DNA of 44,569 nt from Bacillota bacterium (GCA_023422005.1 JAEZSC010000055.1:1-44569), one strand, 5' to 3'. Positions 14,414-22,802 are shown, numbered from the stretch's first letter. Numbers and translations are program-made. The notes: generated by a model from the sequence alone, not told the origin.

Positions 14414-15541
14414 TCAGCGGCTCGCAGTATGGTCTTCCACCATAGACACGAGAGGAAAGAAATCGTTATATTGCTTCTGTAAGAACATGGCGCTGCGCTT
14501 GCGATACAGCCTCACCGCCAACTCGTCGGCAATGGGCATCAGCAGCCGCTCGTGGGCGCATTGCACCGCCGGCACCGCATCAATGCGGCCGGTGCCCTGG
14601 CGGTTCATGCAGCCGCAGAAGTGGTTGCAGCGCAGGCGGATGGCGCAATCGGCGCATTCGGGCTTCTCAGCCTCGTTGCGGCGGTAAAGCTCATCCCGCC
14701 GGGTCTCGTCGATGCCGGCGCCTACGGAGCCGATGGCAAAGGCCGGGTCGTCGACAAACTGCACGCACGGGTACAGCAAGCCCTCCGGCCCAACGGAGAT
14801 CTGGCGCTTGCCCAGCTCGCAGCGCTCGCGGCAATAGGTCTTGCTGTGGATGTGGGAAGACAGCTTGACCTCGAAGGGGCTCAGATAGAACTTCTCCTCG
14901 GCCATGGTCAGCTCATAGTAGAACTGAGCCAGCCGGCGGTATTGCTGCTGCAGCACGGCCATGTCCTTGTCCTGCCAGCGGGCGGCTACGTTCAAAGAGC
15001 AGATCAGATATCGGAAGCCCAAATCATACAGGTGCCGCACCGAGTCGGCATACAGCGGCGCGGTATAGGGGTTCACCGTCATCATGACCGGCGCGTAGGG
15101 GTTGCTCCGCAGCAACCGCCGGGCGCTCTCGCACACGCGCTCATAGGTGCCCTTGCCGTCGGCATCCCGCCGATGGCGGTCATGGGCAGCCGGCCCGCCA
15201 TCCATGCTCAGCGCCAGAAACACATGGTTTCGCCGGGCAAAGTCCACAAAGGCGTCGTCCAGCAGCAGGCCGTTGGTGGTTACCTTGAAGTGAAAGCCGC
15301 GCACGGCGGTCTCCCGGGCGGCGGCGTAGGCCACGGTTTCCTCTATGAGCTCCTTGTGCAGCAGCGGCTCTCCGCCAAAGAAGATGATGCCGGTGGACGA
15401 ATGCTGAGGCGTGAGGCCGGCGGCCAGGTCCACCGCTGCCCGGGCCGTGGCGGGAGACATCGCGCGGACGTCACGCCGCTCCACATAACAGTAGTCGCAG
15501 GCCATGTTGCAGCCGTTGGTCAGGTGCAGCGTTACATGCAT
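14414..15541 (-). CDS. Radical SAM-SPASM enzyme (candidate peptide/protein maturase)
   Basis: A 375-residue radical SAM enzyme. The SAM-cleaving 4Fe-4S ligands are Cys11, Cys15 and Cys18 (NGCNMACDYCYV); IIFFGGEPLLH is the GGE motif. The C-terminal SPASM domain has the expected cysteine pattern: CRERCELG, GPEGLLYPC, then CADCAIRLRCNHFCGC. SPASM proteins of this size modify peptides or proteins, such as sactipeptide-type or anaerobic sulfatase maturases. The start follows the partner gene's stop by 8 bases, with its ribosome site overlapping that stop (TGAGG), so the two are made together. The likely substrate is the partner protein at 15550-16338; this is inferred from coupling only. Confidence 0.9.
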   Translation of the reverse strand: MHVTLHLTNGCNMACDYCYVERRDVRAMSPATARAAVDLAAGLTPQHSSTGIIFFGGEPLLHKELIEETVAYAAARETAVRGFHFKVTTNGLLLDDAFVDFARRNHVFLALSMDGGPAAHDRHRRDADGKGTYERVCESARRLLRSNPYAPVMMTVNPYTAPLYADSVRHLYDLGFRYLICSLNVAARWQDKDMAVLQQQYRRLAQFYYELTMAEEKFYLSPFEVKLSSHIHSKTYCRERCELGKRQISVGPEGLLYPCVQFVDDPAFAIGSVGAGIDETRRDELYRRNEAEKPECADCAIRLRCNHFCGCMNRQGTGRIDAVPAVQCAHERLLMPIADELAVRLYRKRSAMFLQKQYNDFFPLVSMVEDHTASR

Positions 15542-15549
15542 GGCGCGCC

Positions 15550-16338
15550 TCAGACAATGCCCTGGGCCTTGAGCCAGGCCAGGAAGTCCTTGACCTGCTC
15601 GCGCAGGTCGGCTTTGACGAGTTCCTTGATTTTACGGGCGGCGTCTTCGTAGTCGCTCTCGTCGAGGATTTTTTCGATTTCGTCGTTGTAGGCATAGCTG
15701 GGGTCGTAAAGCACGCCAACGGCCATGCTGGGCCGTGCCTTCCGCAGGCCGTCGCGCAGCGCATCGGCAGCCTCCTGGAAGTTGTAAAACTCGTACGAGA
15801 CATGAACGCCGTCATCCGGCTTTTCCCAACTGCCCAGATCGGCGGTGGATACGAACTCGAAGGCGACCTTGCCGGCGCTGTCCACACCGTCCAGTTCCAG
15901 GTCGCCGATTTTCGTACCGACCAGCGTCTTGGCGGTTTCGGAGTACGGATCCACCTGTGGAAGCCGGACATTGGTCAGCACGGGCCCCGGCTGCCGCAGT
16001 TCCAGCCCGGCCTCTCTGGCCATCTGAGAGACCACCGCATAGGCCTCGGACTCGCTCAAAAACGCCGGAGGCGCCACCGACACGCAGCCATAGCCGCCGC
16101 GGCCATCGCCATGGGTGAAAAGCGGCGCGATGGCTGCGTCCTGGGCGGTGCTGTCAGCCTCGCCGGGACCCGCGCAGGCGCTCAGCAGCATGGCCGTCAC
16201 CGACGCAAACGCGGCGCAGGCACGGCTGTTGCGCCGCCAACGCTGCGGTAGCGTCAGCAGCAGCTCCGGCGAGCGCGCCACTTGATCGCGGTCGGGGTAG
16301 GCGGGGGCGGGATAGGTCGTAAGCTTGCACACCTTCAT
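15550..16338 (-). CDS. Lipoprotein-like protein, candidate substrate of the radical SAM enzyme
   Basis: A 262-residue protein with three parts. Residues 1-37 are a soluble, proline/arginine-rich leader (TYPAPAYP, then LPQRWRRN). Residues about 38-55 are a hydrophobic segment ending in lipobox-like LLSAC. The outer part starts with a striking motif at residues 76-91, HGDGRGGYGCVSVAPP, followed by FLSESEA and an acidic helical domain. A 37-residue leader before the hydrophobic segment is unusual for a lipoprotein. GGGAGG is 7 bases before the ATG at 16338. Translation is coupled to the radical SAM gene. I recall similar GYGCVSVAPP proteins in Clostridia annotated only as hypothetical; function is unknown. 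Confidence 0.78.
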   Translation of the reverse strand: MKVCKLTTYPAPAYPDRDQVARSPELLLTLPQRWRRNSRACAAFASVTAMLLSACAGPGEADSTAQDAAIAPLFTHGDGRGGYGCVSVAPPAFLSESEAYAVVSQMAREAGLELRQPGPVLTNVRLPQVDPYSETAKTLVGTKIGDLELDGVDSAGKVAFEFVSTADLGSWEKPDDGVHVSYEFYNFQEAADALRDGLRKARPSMAVGVLYDPSYAYNDEIEKILDESDYEDAARKIKELVKADLREQVKDFLAWLKAQGIV

Positions 16339-16475
16339 GGCCTGGCCTCCCATATTTTGCTTCCCGTGTTAGACGCGCACCGCGGCAGGCGCGTTCCTCA
16401 AGGGTGATCAATTCCGGGTGCGCCTGTATGTTGTGTTCCTGTGCTCAGGAATATCAAAATATATACTATTTTAGC

Positions 16476-16505
16476 TTGACAGCGCAGCCTGCGGACGGGT
16501 AAAAT
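16476..16505 (+). promoter_or_regulatory. pyrG promoter
   Basis: A perfect TTGACA (16476-16481), 18 bases, TAAAAT (16500-16505), giving a leader of about 55 bases before the pyrG start. Confidence 0.75.
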
Positions 16506-16518
16506 ATGCAAATGGCAA

Positions 16519-16543
16519 GGGACCGTCAGGCCCGCGTTTTTTT
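16519..16543 (+). promoter_or_regulatory. Possible attenuator in the pyrG leader
   Basis: A small stem GGG-a-CC/GG-CCC (16519-16533) is followed by GCG and seven T residues (16537-16543), within the first 35 bases of the predicted transcript. From family knowledge, pyrG of Gram-positive bacteria is often controlled by CTP-sensitive attenuation in the leader. The stem here is weak, so this is tentative. Confidence 0.4.
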
Positions 16544-16567
16544 ATTTATGCTTTGTACGGAGGGTTC

Positions 16568-18196
16568 ATGAGTACCAAGTATGTGTTCGTAACCGGAGGC
16601 GTCGTGTCAGGTTTGGGCAAGGGGATCACGGCCGCATCGTTGGGCCGGCTGCTCAAGAGCAGAGGCCACAAGGTAAGCATACAGAAGTTCGATCCCTACA
16701 TCAATGTGGACCCCGGCACTATGAGCCCCTACCAGCACGGTGAGGTTTTCGTGACCGACGACGGAGCCGAAACCGACCTTGACCTTGGCCATTATGAACG
16801 CTTCATCGACGAGAATTTAAGTCAGGACAACAACGTGACCACCGGCCGTATTTATTGGACGGTCATCTCCAAGGAGCGCAAAGGCGACTTTTTGGGCGGC
16901 ACGGTGCAGGTCATCCCCCACATCACCGAAGAAATCAAGCGAAACATCGTGGCAGTAGGCCGCGGCCAGGCCCATCCTGACGTGGTGATCACCGAGATCG
17001 GCGGAACCGTGGGCGACATCGAAAGCCTGCCCTTTCTGGAGGCCATTCGCCAGATCCGCTGGGAGGTCGGCGCGGAGAACTGCTTATACATCCACGTGAC
17101 GCTGGTGCCATATCTTTCCATGTCCGGCGAGCTCAAGACCAAACCCACCCAGCACAGTGTTAAGGAGCTGCGCTCCATCGGTATACAGCCCGACATCATC
17201 GTGTGCCGCTGCGAGCGGCCCATCGGCGCGGATCTCAAGCGTAAGATCTCGCTGTTCTGCAATGTGCCGCCCAACTGCGTCATCGAGAATCTGGATGCTT
17301 CTTCGATCTATGAGGTGCCGCTGATGCTGGAGAACGAGGGCCTGGCCGAGCGCGTGTGCACACGGTTGGGGTTGATCCCCTGCGAGCCGGATTTAACCGA
17401 GTGGAAGAGGATGGTCGAGCGCCTGAAGCACCCCCGCCAGCGGGTCAAAGTGGGCATCGTGGGCAAATATGTGGAGCTGCACGACGCTTATCTGAGCGTA
17501 TCCGAGGCCCTGTGCCATGGCGGCATCCACAACGACACCGATGTAGACATCGAGTGGATACAGTCCGAGGAGATCACCGCTGAGACCGCCCCGCGCAAGC
17601 TGGCCGGGCTGGACGGCATCGTGGTGCCCGGTGGCTTTGGCGACCGCGGCATCGAGGGCATGATCGCCACGGCTCAATATGCCCGCACCAACGGCATCCC
17701 GTATTTCGGCCTGTGCCTGGGCCTGCAGATCGCCGTGATCGAGTATAGCCGCCATGTGCTGGGCTATACCGACGCCCACAGCACCGAGTTCGCCCCCGGT
17801 TCCACCCATCCGGTCATCGATTTGATGGAGGACCAGCGCAACGTGGAGAACAAGGGCGGCACCATGCGCCTGGGCCATTATGACTGCAAATTGCTGGAAG
17901 GTTCCCTGGCCCACGCCGCCTACGGTGAAGACGTCATCGGCGAGCGCCACCGCCACCGCTATGAGGTCAACAACCGTTTCCGCGCCGAGCTGCAGCGCCA
18001 GGGCATGCGCCTGAGCGGCATGAACGAGGCTTTGGACCTGGTGGAGATCGTGGAAGTGCCCGAGCACCCGTGGTATCTGGGCACGCAGTTCCATCCGGAG
18101 CTCAAGTCCCGCCCCAACCGGCCCCATCCGCTGTTCCGTGATTTCGTGAAGGCGGCGGTGGAACACCGTGGGCGTCAGATTGAGATGACATTATAA
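16568..18196 (+). CDS. pyrG: CTP synthase
   Basis: A 542-residue CTP synthase, which aminates UTP to CTP with ATP and glutamine-derived ammonia, the last step of pyrimidine nucleotide synthesis. The N-terminal synthase domain opens with the ATP/Mg loop VTGGVVSGLGKGITAASLG. The C-terminal class I glutamine amidotransferase domain shows the nucleophile elbow GLCLGLQ (catalytic Cys) and the HPE triad part in QFHPELKSRP. Full family length. The ATG at 16568 follows GGAGGGTTC. Single-gene transcript ending in a 14-bp hairpin. Confidence 0.98.
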   Translation: MSTKYVFVTGGVVSGLGKGITAASLGRLLKSRGHKVSIQKFDPYINVDPGTMSPYQHGEVFVTDDGAETDLDLGHYERFIDENLSQDNNVTTGRIYWTVISKERKGDFLGGTVQVIPHITEEIKRNIVAVGRGQAHPDVVITEIGGTVGDIESLPFLEAIRQIRWEVGAENCLYIHVTLVPYLSMSGELKTKPTQHSVKELRSIGIQPDIIVCRCERPIGADLKRKISLFCNVPPNCVIENLDASSIYEVPLMLENEGLAERVCTRLGLIPCEPDLTEWKRMVERLKHPRQRVKVGIVGKYVELHDAYLSVSEALCHGGIHNDTDVDIEWIQSEEITAETAPRKLAGLDGIVVPGGFGDRGIEGMIATAQYARTNGIPYFGLCLGLQIAVIEYSRHVLGYTDAHSTEFAPGSTHPVIDLMEDQRNVENKGGTMRLGHYDCKLLEGSLAHAAYGEDVIGERHRHRYEVNNRFRAELQRQGMRLSGMNEALDLVEIVEVPEHPWYLGTQFHPELKSRPNRPHPLFRDFVKAAVEHRGRQIEMTL

Positions 18197-18209
18197 GTCT
18201 GTAATGAAC

Positions 18210-18242
18210 ACGAACCGCCCGGCAACGCCGGGCGGTTCGTTT
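18210..18242. terminator. Terminator between pyrG and the convergent DUF3842 gene
   Basis: A perfect 14-bp stem ACGAACCGCCCGGC/GCCGGGCGGTTCGT with loop AAC. The T tract is short on both strands; the stem's strength and position between convergent genes argue for a bidirectional terminator. Confidence 0.75.
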
Positions 18243-18254
18243 GCATATCGTGCT

Positions 18255-18662
18255 TCACACCAGAGAGGCAATGTATTCCGCGGCCTGTGCCACTGCCTGC
18301 TGCAGCGGCAGCGAAGTGGAGCCCACCACGTGCACCTGGCATTTGTCTATCGGGAGGACGACCTTTTGCGCCGGGCTTTCAGCGATGGCCTGTGCCATCG
18401 CCGGCGTGAGCTCTCCCAGAAGCGAATTGGCTACCAGAATGCCGATGGGCCCGGCGATGATGTCCACCCGAGGAGCGTTGTATATGACGGCGTTCTCGCC
18501 GGTGGCGCCCTGCTGCGCGCCTGCTCTCATCATAAGGGAAGTGGCCAGCGAATTGGTGCCCAGGGCCAGTATGCAGTGCTCCATACCCAAATGCTTGCGC
18601 AGTTCCAGCACCAGCGCCTTGCCCATGCCTCCGCCCTGGCCGTCCACCACCGCGATTCTCAT
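18255..18662 (-). CDS. DUF3842 family protein
   Basis: A 135-residue protein matching DUF3842. It begins with MRIAVVDGQGGGMGKALV, a nucleotide-binding-like glycine loop, and continues with an alpha/beta layout including LALGTNSLATS and GPIGILVANSLLGELTPAMA. No enzymatic activity is established for the family. The start at 18662 is chosen because the glycine loop begins right after it in the family; GAGG is 11 bases upstream. Its promoter is divergent from that of the DsrE-like gene. Confidence 0.88.
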   Translation of the reverse strand: MRIAVVDGQGGGMGKALVLELRKHLGMEHCILALGTNSLATSLMMRAGAQQGATGENAVIYNAPRVDIIAGPIGILVANSLLGELTPAMAQAIAESPAQKVVLPIDKCQVHVVGSTSLPLQQAVAQAAEYIASLV

Positions 18663-18695
18663 ACCTTGTACAACCTCATTCCTTCGTGTTTCAGT

Positions 18696-18724
18696 ATTAT
18701 ACCCGTCGGGTGCTTTGCGCACAA
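18696..18724 (-). promoter_or_regulatory. Promoter of the DUF3842 gene
   Basis: On the minus strand: TTGTGC (18724-18719), 17 bases, TATAAT (18701-18696), about 34 bases before the start codon. Confidence 0.65.
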
Positions 18725-18741
18725 GGAGCGTAACTGCTGCA

Positions 18742-18771
18742 ATGACATATGCAACAAGATCGACATATAAA
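18742..18771 (+). promoter_or_regulatory. Promoter of the DsrE-like gene
   Basis: ATGACA (18742-18747), 18 bases, TATAAA (18766-18771), divergent from the DUF3842 promoter. The leader is about 60 bases. Confidence 0.55.
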
Positions 18772-18838
18772 GCGCAGGAATGCGACTTGCGACAGAACCG
18801 CTGCGGAGCTAAAATGACGATGAAACGAGGTGTTCAAA

Positions 18839-19201
18839 TTGTGTGGTGTACATGAAAAGACCAAACTGGCCGTGCTCTGGACCCGCAACGACCGGGATGT
18901 GGCTGATACGATGATCGTTCCTTATCTGCGTGAAGTTAAGGAGAACAAGTGGTGGCAGCACGCGGCGCTGATTCTGTGGGGTCCGTCCATCGAGCTGCTG
19001 GCGAGCGATGCAGAACTGTTGGAGGATGTGCGGCAACTGGTGGAACTGGGCGTGGAAGTGAAGGCCAACGCCGACACCGCCAAGCGTTACGGCGCTGTGG
19101 AGGCGCTGGAGAAGGCCGGCATCACCGTGATGCCGCTGGGCTACGGCCTGACCGACGTTCTGGCCGATGAAAACGAGGAGTGGGCGACGATCACACTGTA
19201 A
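18839..19201 (+). CDS. DsrE-like family protein
   Basis: A protein of about 120 residues with the DsrE/DsrF-like fold: KLAVLWTRNDRDVADTMIVPYLRE, LILWGPSIELLASD, VELGVEVKANADTAKRYG and GITVMPLGYGLTDVL. The family includes sulfur-relay proteins, but the conserved sulfur-carrying cysteine is not obvious here, so a sulfur role is unproven. The start is a non-ATG codon: TTG at 18839 has GAGG 8 bases upstream; GTG at 18830 would overlap that ribosome site. It stands alone between a promoter and a terminator. Confidence 0.8.
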   Translation: MCGVHEKTKLAVLWTRNDRDVADTMIVPYLREVKENKWWQHAALILWGPSIELLASDAELLEDVRQLVELGVEVKANADTAKRYGAVEALEKAGITVMPLGYGLTDVLADENEEWATITL

Positions 19202-19218
19202 GCGGATTGTCATCAGGG

Positions 19219-19247
19219 GCAGGCTTCATGGAGGCCTGCTCTTTTTT
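19219..19247 (+). terminator. Terminator of the DsrE-like gene
   Basis: A 9-bp stem GCAGGCTTC/GAGGCCTGC (one G-T pair) with loop ATG is followed by TC and six T residues. Confidence 0.88.
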
Positions 19248-19304
19248 GATTGAAACATGATCCAGCGGTTGGCAAATATGACATGCTGGCGCCGGTTTAC
19301 CGGT

Positions 19305-19319
19305 ATACACTATGTGTAT
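19305..19319 (+). promoter_or_regulatory. Operator-like dyad upstream of the URO-D-like gene
   Basis: A perfect dyad ATACAC-TAT-GTGTAT overlaps a TATACA -10-like box, 19-33 bases before the start codon at 19338. This is a plausible repressor or activator site; no regulator gene is adjacent. Confidence 0.4.
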
Positions 19320-19337
19320 CAACACCGGAGAGAAACC

Positions 19338-20429
19338 ATGACGAACAAAGAGCGTTTTCTGAATCACATGTACTTCAAAAATGTGGACCGGTGCTTTTGC
19401 ATGGAGACCGGGTTTTGGGAGGAAGTCTTTTCCCAATGGCCATCGCTGGCGGCCGCCCATGTCAGCAGCCAGGCAGAAGCCAGCAGCTTCTTTGGTTTGG
19501 ATGTGTTGGAAAACTTCTGGGGAGAGTTGATCTACGCAAACACGTTCCTCGAGCCGCACTATCCCAACACGGTGTTGCGCGAAACAGAGAAAGCGCTCCA
19601 CATGTACAACTCCTACGGGGTTGTCATAGAGAAAATGAAACCCGAGTATGGAGCGCGAAGCCGCATGCTGCGCCCTTCCATCGTGACACCGGAGGACTGG
19701 CGCCGAGCCAAGGGGGAGCGGTTTATTTTGAATGACCCCAAAAGGGATGTGGACCTTGAGCGGTGCGCAAAGGCGCTGTCCGGCAAAGAAGAGAGCCCGC
19801 TGGGGCTTTTCTGCGGCTCTATGGTCGGTTTCATCGCCCAGATGCTGACGTTCGAGGGCATGATCTATTCGTGCTATGACCACCCGGACATGGTCGAGGA
19901 CATGGTGGAAACCTGCTGCCGGCTGATCGAACGCTTTTTGGATCAAATCCTCCCACACTTCCGGTTTGACATTGCGTGTTTCTACGAGAACATCACGTGC
20001 AAAAACGGCCCCATCATACCGCAGTGGTTCTTCTGTGACGTCGTGATCCCTCGCTACAAACGGATCGTTGCGAAGCTCCATCAATATGGGGTTCAGCTGA
20101 TCTCCGTGGGCAGTGACGGCGATATCCGCCCGCTGCTGCCGTATTTATTGGAAGCCGGCGTCAACTGCCTTTCACCCTATGAGGTAAACGGCTGCGTGCG
20201 CCCCGACGAGCTGTTGGGGCAATACCCGGGCGCTCTGCGGATCATAGGCGGGGTGGACAAGCTGGAGATCGCCAGGGGGAAGACGGCAATCGACAGGTAT
20301 CTGGACGCAATCTATAAGGCTGTCCTCACCGGCGGCTTCATACCGCACATCGATCACGATATACCGCCGAGCATATCGGAGGAGAACTTCGTTTATTATT
20401 TGGAAAAGAAAAGGAAGATGCTTGGATAG
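19338..20429 (+). CDS. Uroporphyrinogen decarboxylase-like protein
   Basis: A 363-residue protein of the URO-D/MtaA/CmuA superfamily (TIM barrel). The C-terminal half fits best: QYGVQLISVGSDGDIRPLLPYLLEAGVNCLSPYEV, IIGGVDKLEIARGK, and GGFIPHIDHDIPPSISEENFVYYL. In anaerobes most such proteins are not heme enzymes but corrinoid-linked methyltransferases that demethylate small methylated compounds. No corrinoid protein or activase lies beside it, so the substrate is unknown. GGAG lies 8 bases before the ATG at 19338. Codon use is less GC-rich than in pyrG, so it may be acquired. Confidence 0.85.
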   Translation: MTNKERFLNHMYFKNVDRCFCMETGFWEEVFSQWPSLAAAHVSSQAEASSFFGLDVLENFWGELIYANTFLEPHYPNTVLRETEKALHMYNSYGVVIEKMKPEYGARSRMLRPSIVTPEDWRRAKGERFILNDPKRDVDLERCAKALSGKEESPLGLFCGSMVGFIAQMLTFEGMIYSCYDHPDMVEDMVETCCRLIERFLDQILPHFRFDIACFYENITCKNGPIIPQWFFCDVVIPRYKRIVAKLHQYGVQLISVGSDGDIRPLLPYLLEAGVNCLSPYEVNGCVRPDELLGQYPGALRIIGGVDKLEIARGKTAIDRYLDAIYKAVLTGGFIPHIDHDIPPSISEENFVYYLEKKRKMLG

Positions 20430-20441
20430 CGACGGGTTCGG

Positions 20442-21308
20442 TCAATCACCGCCGGCTTCGCGCCCGTGCGTTGCGAGAACGAAGGCGTAAGCCAGCAGAA
20501 ACACCCGCGCCAAGGCTGCTGCCAGCAGCGTGAAGAAGCCGGTCCAGCTGCCAATGAAGCCCAGAACCACCGTCAGCGCGGAGAGCAGCCGGTCGTCGGC
20601 GCTTTGGGGACCAAGCAGCGGCGGCAGCGCGCCGGTCAGCCACCCGTGGGCCGCGCCGAAGGCCGCCACGACGGCCATGACCGCCAGCGCGGACACGGCT
20701 TGTGCGGCCGTCATGCGCCACACCCATGCCCAGCGGGAAGCGGCCGCGCGCAGAGCGTCCGGAAAGCTCATTTCTGTCATCTGCACCAGCATCAGCCGGC
20801 AGTATGCTGCCAGCAGCAGTGCCGCCAGCACAAAGACCGTGGCCAGCACAGCGTAAACCGCAACGGAGCCCGCCGAAGCTGCCACCATCAGGCCGCCGGC
20901 CAGCGCCTGCATAGCGCCGAGTGCAACCAGGAAAAAACCTATTGTCAGCCATAGGCAGAACTGCAGCACCCCCTGAAACGCGGACACGGCCAGCGGCTTG
21001 TGCCAGTGGCGGCGCACGCCCCGGCCAAACCAGCCCTTGGCTTCTTCACCCAGTGCGGCTTCGCGCAGCGCCTGCAGCGCCGCCGGCTGCAACACCAGCA
21101 ACTCCAGCAGGCTCAGCGCAGCCACGCCCGCGCCACACCCCAGCGCCAGCGCTGCGAAGCCATCGCCCGCCATGCCCACCACGGCGTCGCCCATCCCCGG
21201 CGCCAGCACTTTCAGCAGCAGCAGGCCGGCGGCCTTCGCAGGCAGCGCCAGCGCCAGCACCACGGGCTTGCGGCTGATCAGGCGGAAGGCCGCTCCAACG
21301 CTCGTCAT
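20442..21308 (-). CDS. Multi-pass membrane protein, unknown function
   Basis: A 288-residue alanine/leucine-rich protein with about six hydrophobic helices and no charged catalytic motif. The start at 21308 (MTSVGAAFRLISRKP) is preceded by GAGAG and by a strong promoter at the right distance. The open frame continues far upstream only because it runs antisense to rlmD, which is a shadow. The general look (gland-like helical bundle with short loops) resembles DUF975/glycerophosphodiester-type membrane domains, but I cannot assign a family. Confidence 0.75.
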   Translation of the reverse strand: MTSVGAAFRLISRKPVVLALALPAKAAGLLLLKVLAPGMGDAVVGMAGDGFAALALGCGAGVAALSLLELLVLQPAALQALREAALGEEAKGWFGRGVRRHWHKPLAVSAFQGVLQFCLWLTIGFFLVALGAMQALAGGLMVAASAGSVAVYAVLATVFVLAALLLAAYCRLMLVQMTEMSFPDALRAAASRWAWVWRMTAAQAVSALAVMAVVAAFGAAHGWLTGALPPLLGPQSADDRLLSALTVVLGFIGSWTGFFTLLAAALARVFLLAYAFVLATHGREAGGD

Positions 21309-21341
21309 ATCGATCTCTCTTTCGCGGATCAAGTTGCCACC

Positions 21342-21370
21342 ATCATAAGGGAACGCATGGAGAATGTCAA
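21342..21370 (-). promoter_or_regulatory. Promoter of the leftward membrane protein gene
   Basis: On the minus strand: a perfect TTGACA (21370-21365), 17 bases, TATGAT (21347-21342), 34 bases before the start at 21308. Confidence 0.75.
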
Positions 21371-21400
21371 AGCATGGCGTATCTACAGCGGCTATTGCTG

Positions 21401-21409
21401 TGGTATACT
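21401..21409 (+). promoter_or_regulatory. Extended -10 promoter directly before rlmD
   Basis: TGG-TATACT (21401-21409) is an extended -10 element. Only seven bases separate it from the ATG at 21417, and there is no ribosome site beyond GAG. The transcript would begin at or next to the start codon. There is no good -35. Confidence 0.45.
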
Positions 21410-21416
21410 GAGATGT

Positions 21417-22802
21417 ATGAAGCAAGAGAACATATGCCCTGTAAAGAAGAACGAAACATGGACGCTGGACATCGATGCCCTGGGCGCTGAGGGCCACGGC
21501 ATCGGCCGTGTGGGCGGCGAGGGCCAGCCCGGCTTTGTCGTGTTCGTGCCCGGCGCGCTCCCCGGGGAGCGCGTGGAGGCGCTGATCATCAAGACCACCG
21601 CTCAATACGCCGTAGGCAAGCTGCTGCGGGTTCTGCAGCCCTCCCCGGAGCGGGTTCAGCCGCCGTGCCCGGTGTTTGGCCGCTGCGGCGGCTGCCAGCT
21701 GCAGCACATGGAGTATGGCGCGCAGCTGCGCTTCAAGCAGACACAGGTCTCTGACGCGCTGCGCACCATTGGCGGCTTTGCTCAGGCACAGGTGCTGCCG
21801 GTGCTGGGCATGGAGCAGCCGTGGAGATACCGAAACAAGGGTATTTTCCCTGTAGGCGGTGGAAAAGACGGACTTTATATGGGACTGTACGCCCAGCGCA
21901 GCCACGCCATTGTGGACGTGAGCGACTGCCCCATACAGCCGCTGGCCGCCACCGCGGCGCTGCAGGCCGTGCGCGGCTGGGCGGAGGGTCATCACATTGC
22001 CCCCTATGATGAGCAGGCCGGAACCGGCGTGCTGCGGGCCGTCATGGTGCGCCACTTTGAACCGGACACAACACTGGTGACCGTGGTGACCAACGGCACG
22101 GTGCTGCCCCATGCCCGTGAGCTCGTGGAGGCGCTGCGCGCACAGGTGCCCTCGCTCAAGGGAGTCGTGCAGAACATCAATGCCCAGCGCACCAACGTGG
22201 TGCTGGGGCGGGAGGAGCGCCTGCTGTGGGGCCAGGCTGCGGTGGACGCCCGCCTGGGCGATTTGCGCTATGAGGTGAGCTCCCTGAGCTTCTTCCAGGT
22301 GAACACCGAACAGATGCGAAGGCTGTATGATGCCGCAGCGGCCTGCGCCGGCCTCACCGGCAATGAGCTGGTCATAGACGCCTACTGCGGCGTGGGCACC
22401 ATCGGGCAATACCTGGCGGCAAAAGCCGGCCGCGTGATAGGCATAGAGAGCGTGCCTCAATCGGTGGAGGAGGCTCGCCGCGCCGCAGCGCGCAACGGCA
22501 TCCAAAACGCCGAATACATCTGCGGCCGCGCCGAGGATGTGTTTGCCGACCTGGCGGCCCAGGGCATCCGCCCGGACGTCATCCTCATGGACCCGCCGCG
22601 AAAGGGCTGCGACGGGCGCTTTCTGGAGGCGGTCGTCCGCAGCGGCGCGCCCAAGCTGGTCTACGTCAGCTGCAACCCGGCCACCTTTGCTCGCGACGCG
22701 CGCATTCTGGCCCAGGCGGGCTATGAGCTGGGGCCGGTGCAGCCGGTGGATATGTTTCCCCAGACGGTGGATGTGGAGTGCGTAGGCTTGATGTCACGTT
22801 GA
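21417..22802 (+). CDS. rlmD: 23S rRNA (uracil-C5)-methyltransferase, RlmD/RumA type
   Basis: A 461-residue SAM-dependent RNA uracil-C5 methyltransferase. Order: an N-terminal TRAM domain (LDIDALGAEGHGIGRV), the 4Fe-4S cysteines CPVFGRCGGCQLQH plus a later Cys (DCPIQP), then the methyltransferase fold with VIDAYCGVGTIGQYLA (SAM loop), DVILMDPPRKGCD, and the catalytic cysteine motif YVSCNPATFARD. Clostridia often carry several TrmA/RlmCD paralogues, so the exact target (U747, U1939 or tRNA U54) cannot be fixed from sequence. The start at 21417 sits on a promoter-proximal, possibly leaderless site. It diverges from the membrane protein gene. Confidence 0.93.
   Translation: MKQENICPVKKNETWTLDIDALGAEGHGIGRVGGEGQPGFVVFVPGALPGERVEALIIKTTAQYAVGKLLRVLQPSPERVQPPCPVFGRCGGCQLQHMEYGAQLRFKQTQVSDALRTIGGFAQAQVLPVLGMEQPWRYRNKGIFPVGGGKDGLYMGLYAQRSHAIVDVSDCPIQPLAATAALQAVRGWAEGHHIAPYDEQAGTGVLRAVMVRHFEPDTTLVTVVTNGTVLPHARELVEALRAQVPSLKGVVQNINAQRTNVVLGREERLLWGQAAVDARLGDLRYEVSSLSFFQVNTEQMRRLYDAAAACAGLTGNELVIDAYCGVGTIGQYLAAKAGRVIGIESVPQSVEEARRAAARNGIQNAEYICGRAEDVFADLAAQGIRPDVILMDPPRKGCDGRFLEAVVRSGAPKLVYVSCNPATFARDARILAQAGYELGPVQPVDMFPQTVDVECVGLMSR

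Noticed and set aside
20442..22505. A 687-codon leftward open frame across the membrane protein and rlmD
   Set aside because: Only the part up to 21308 has a ribosome site, promoter and protein-like sequence; the rest is antisense to rlmD.
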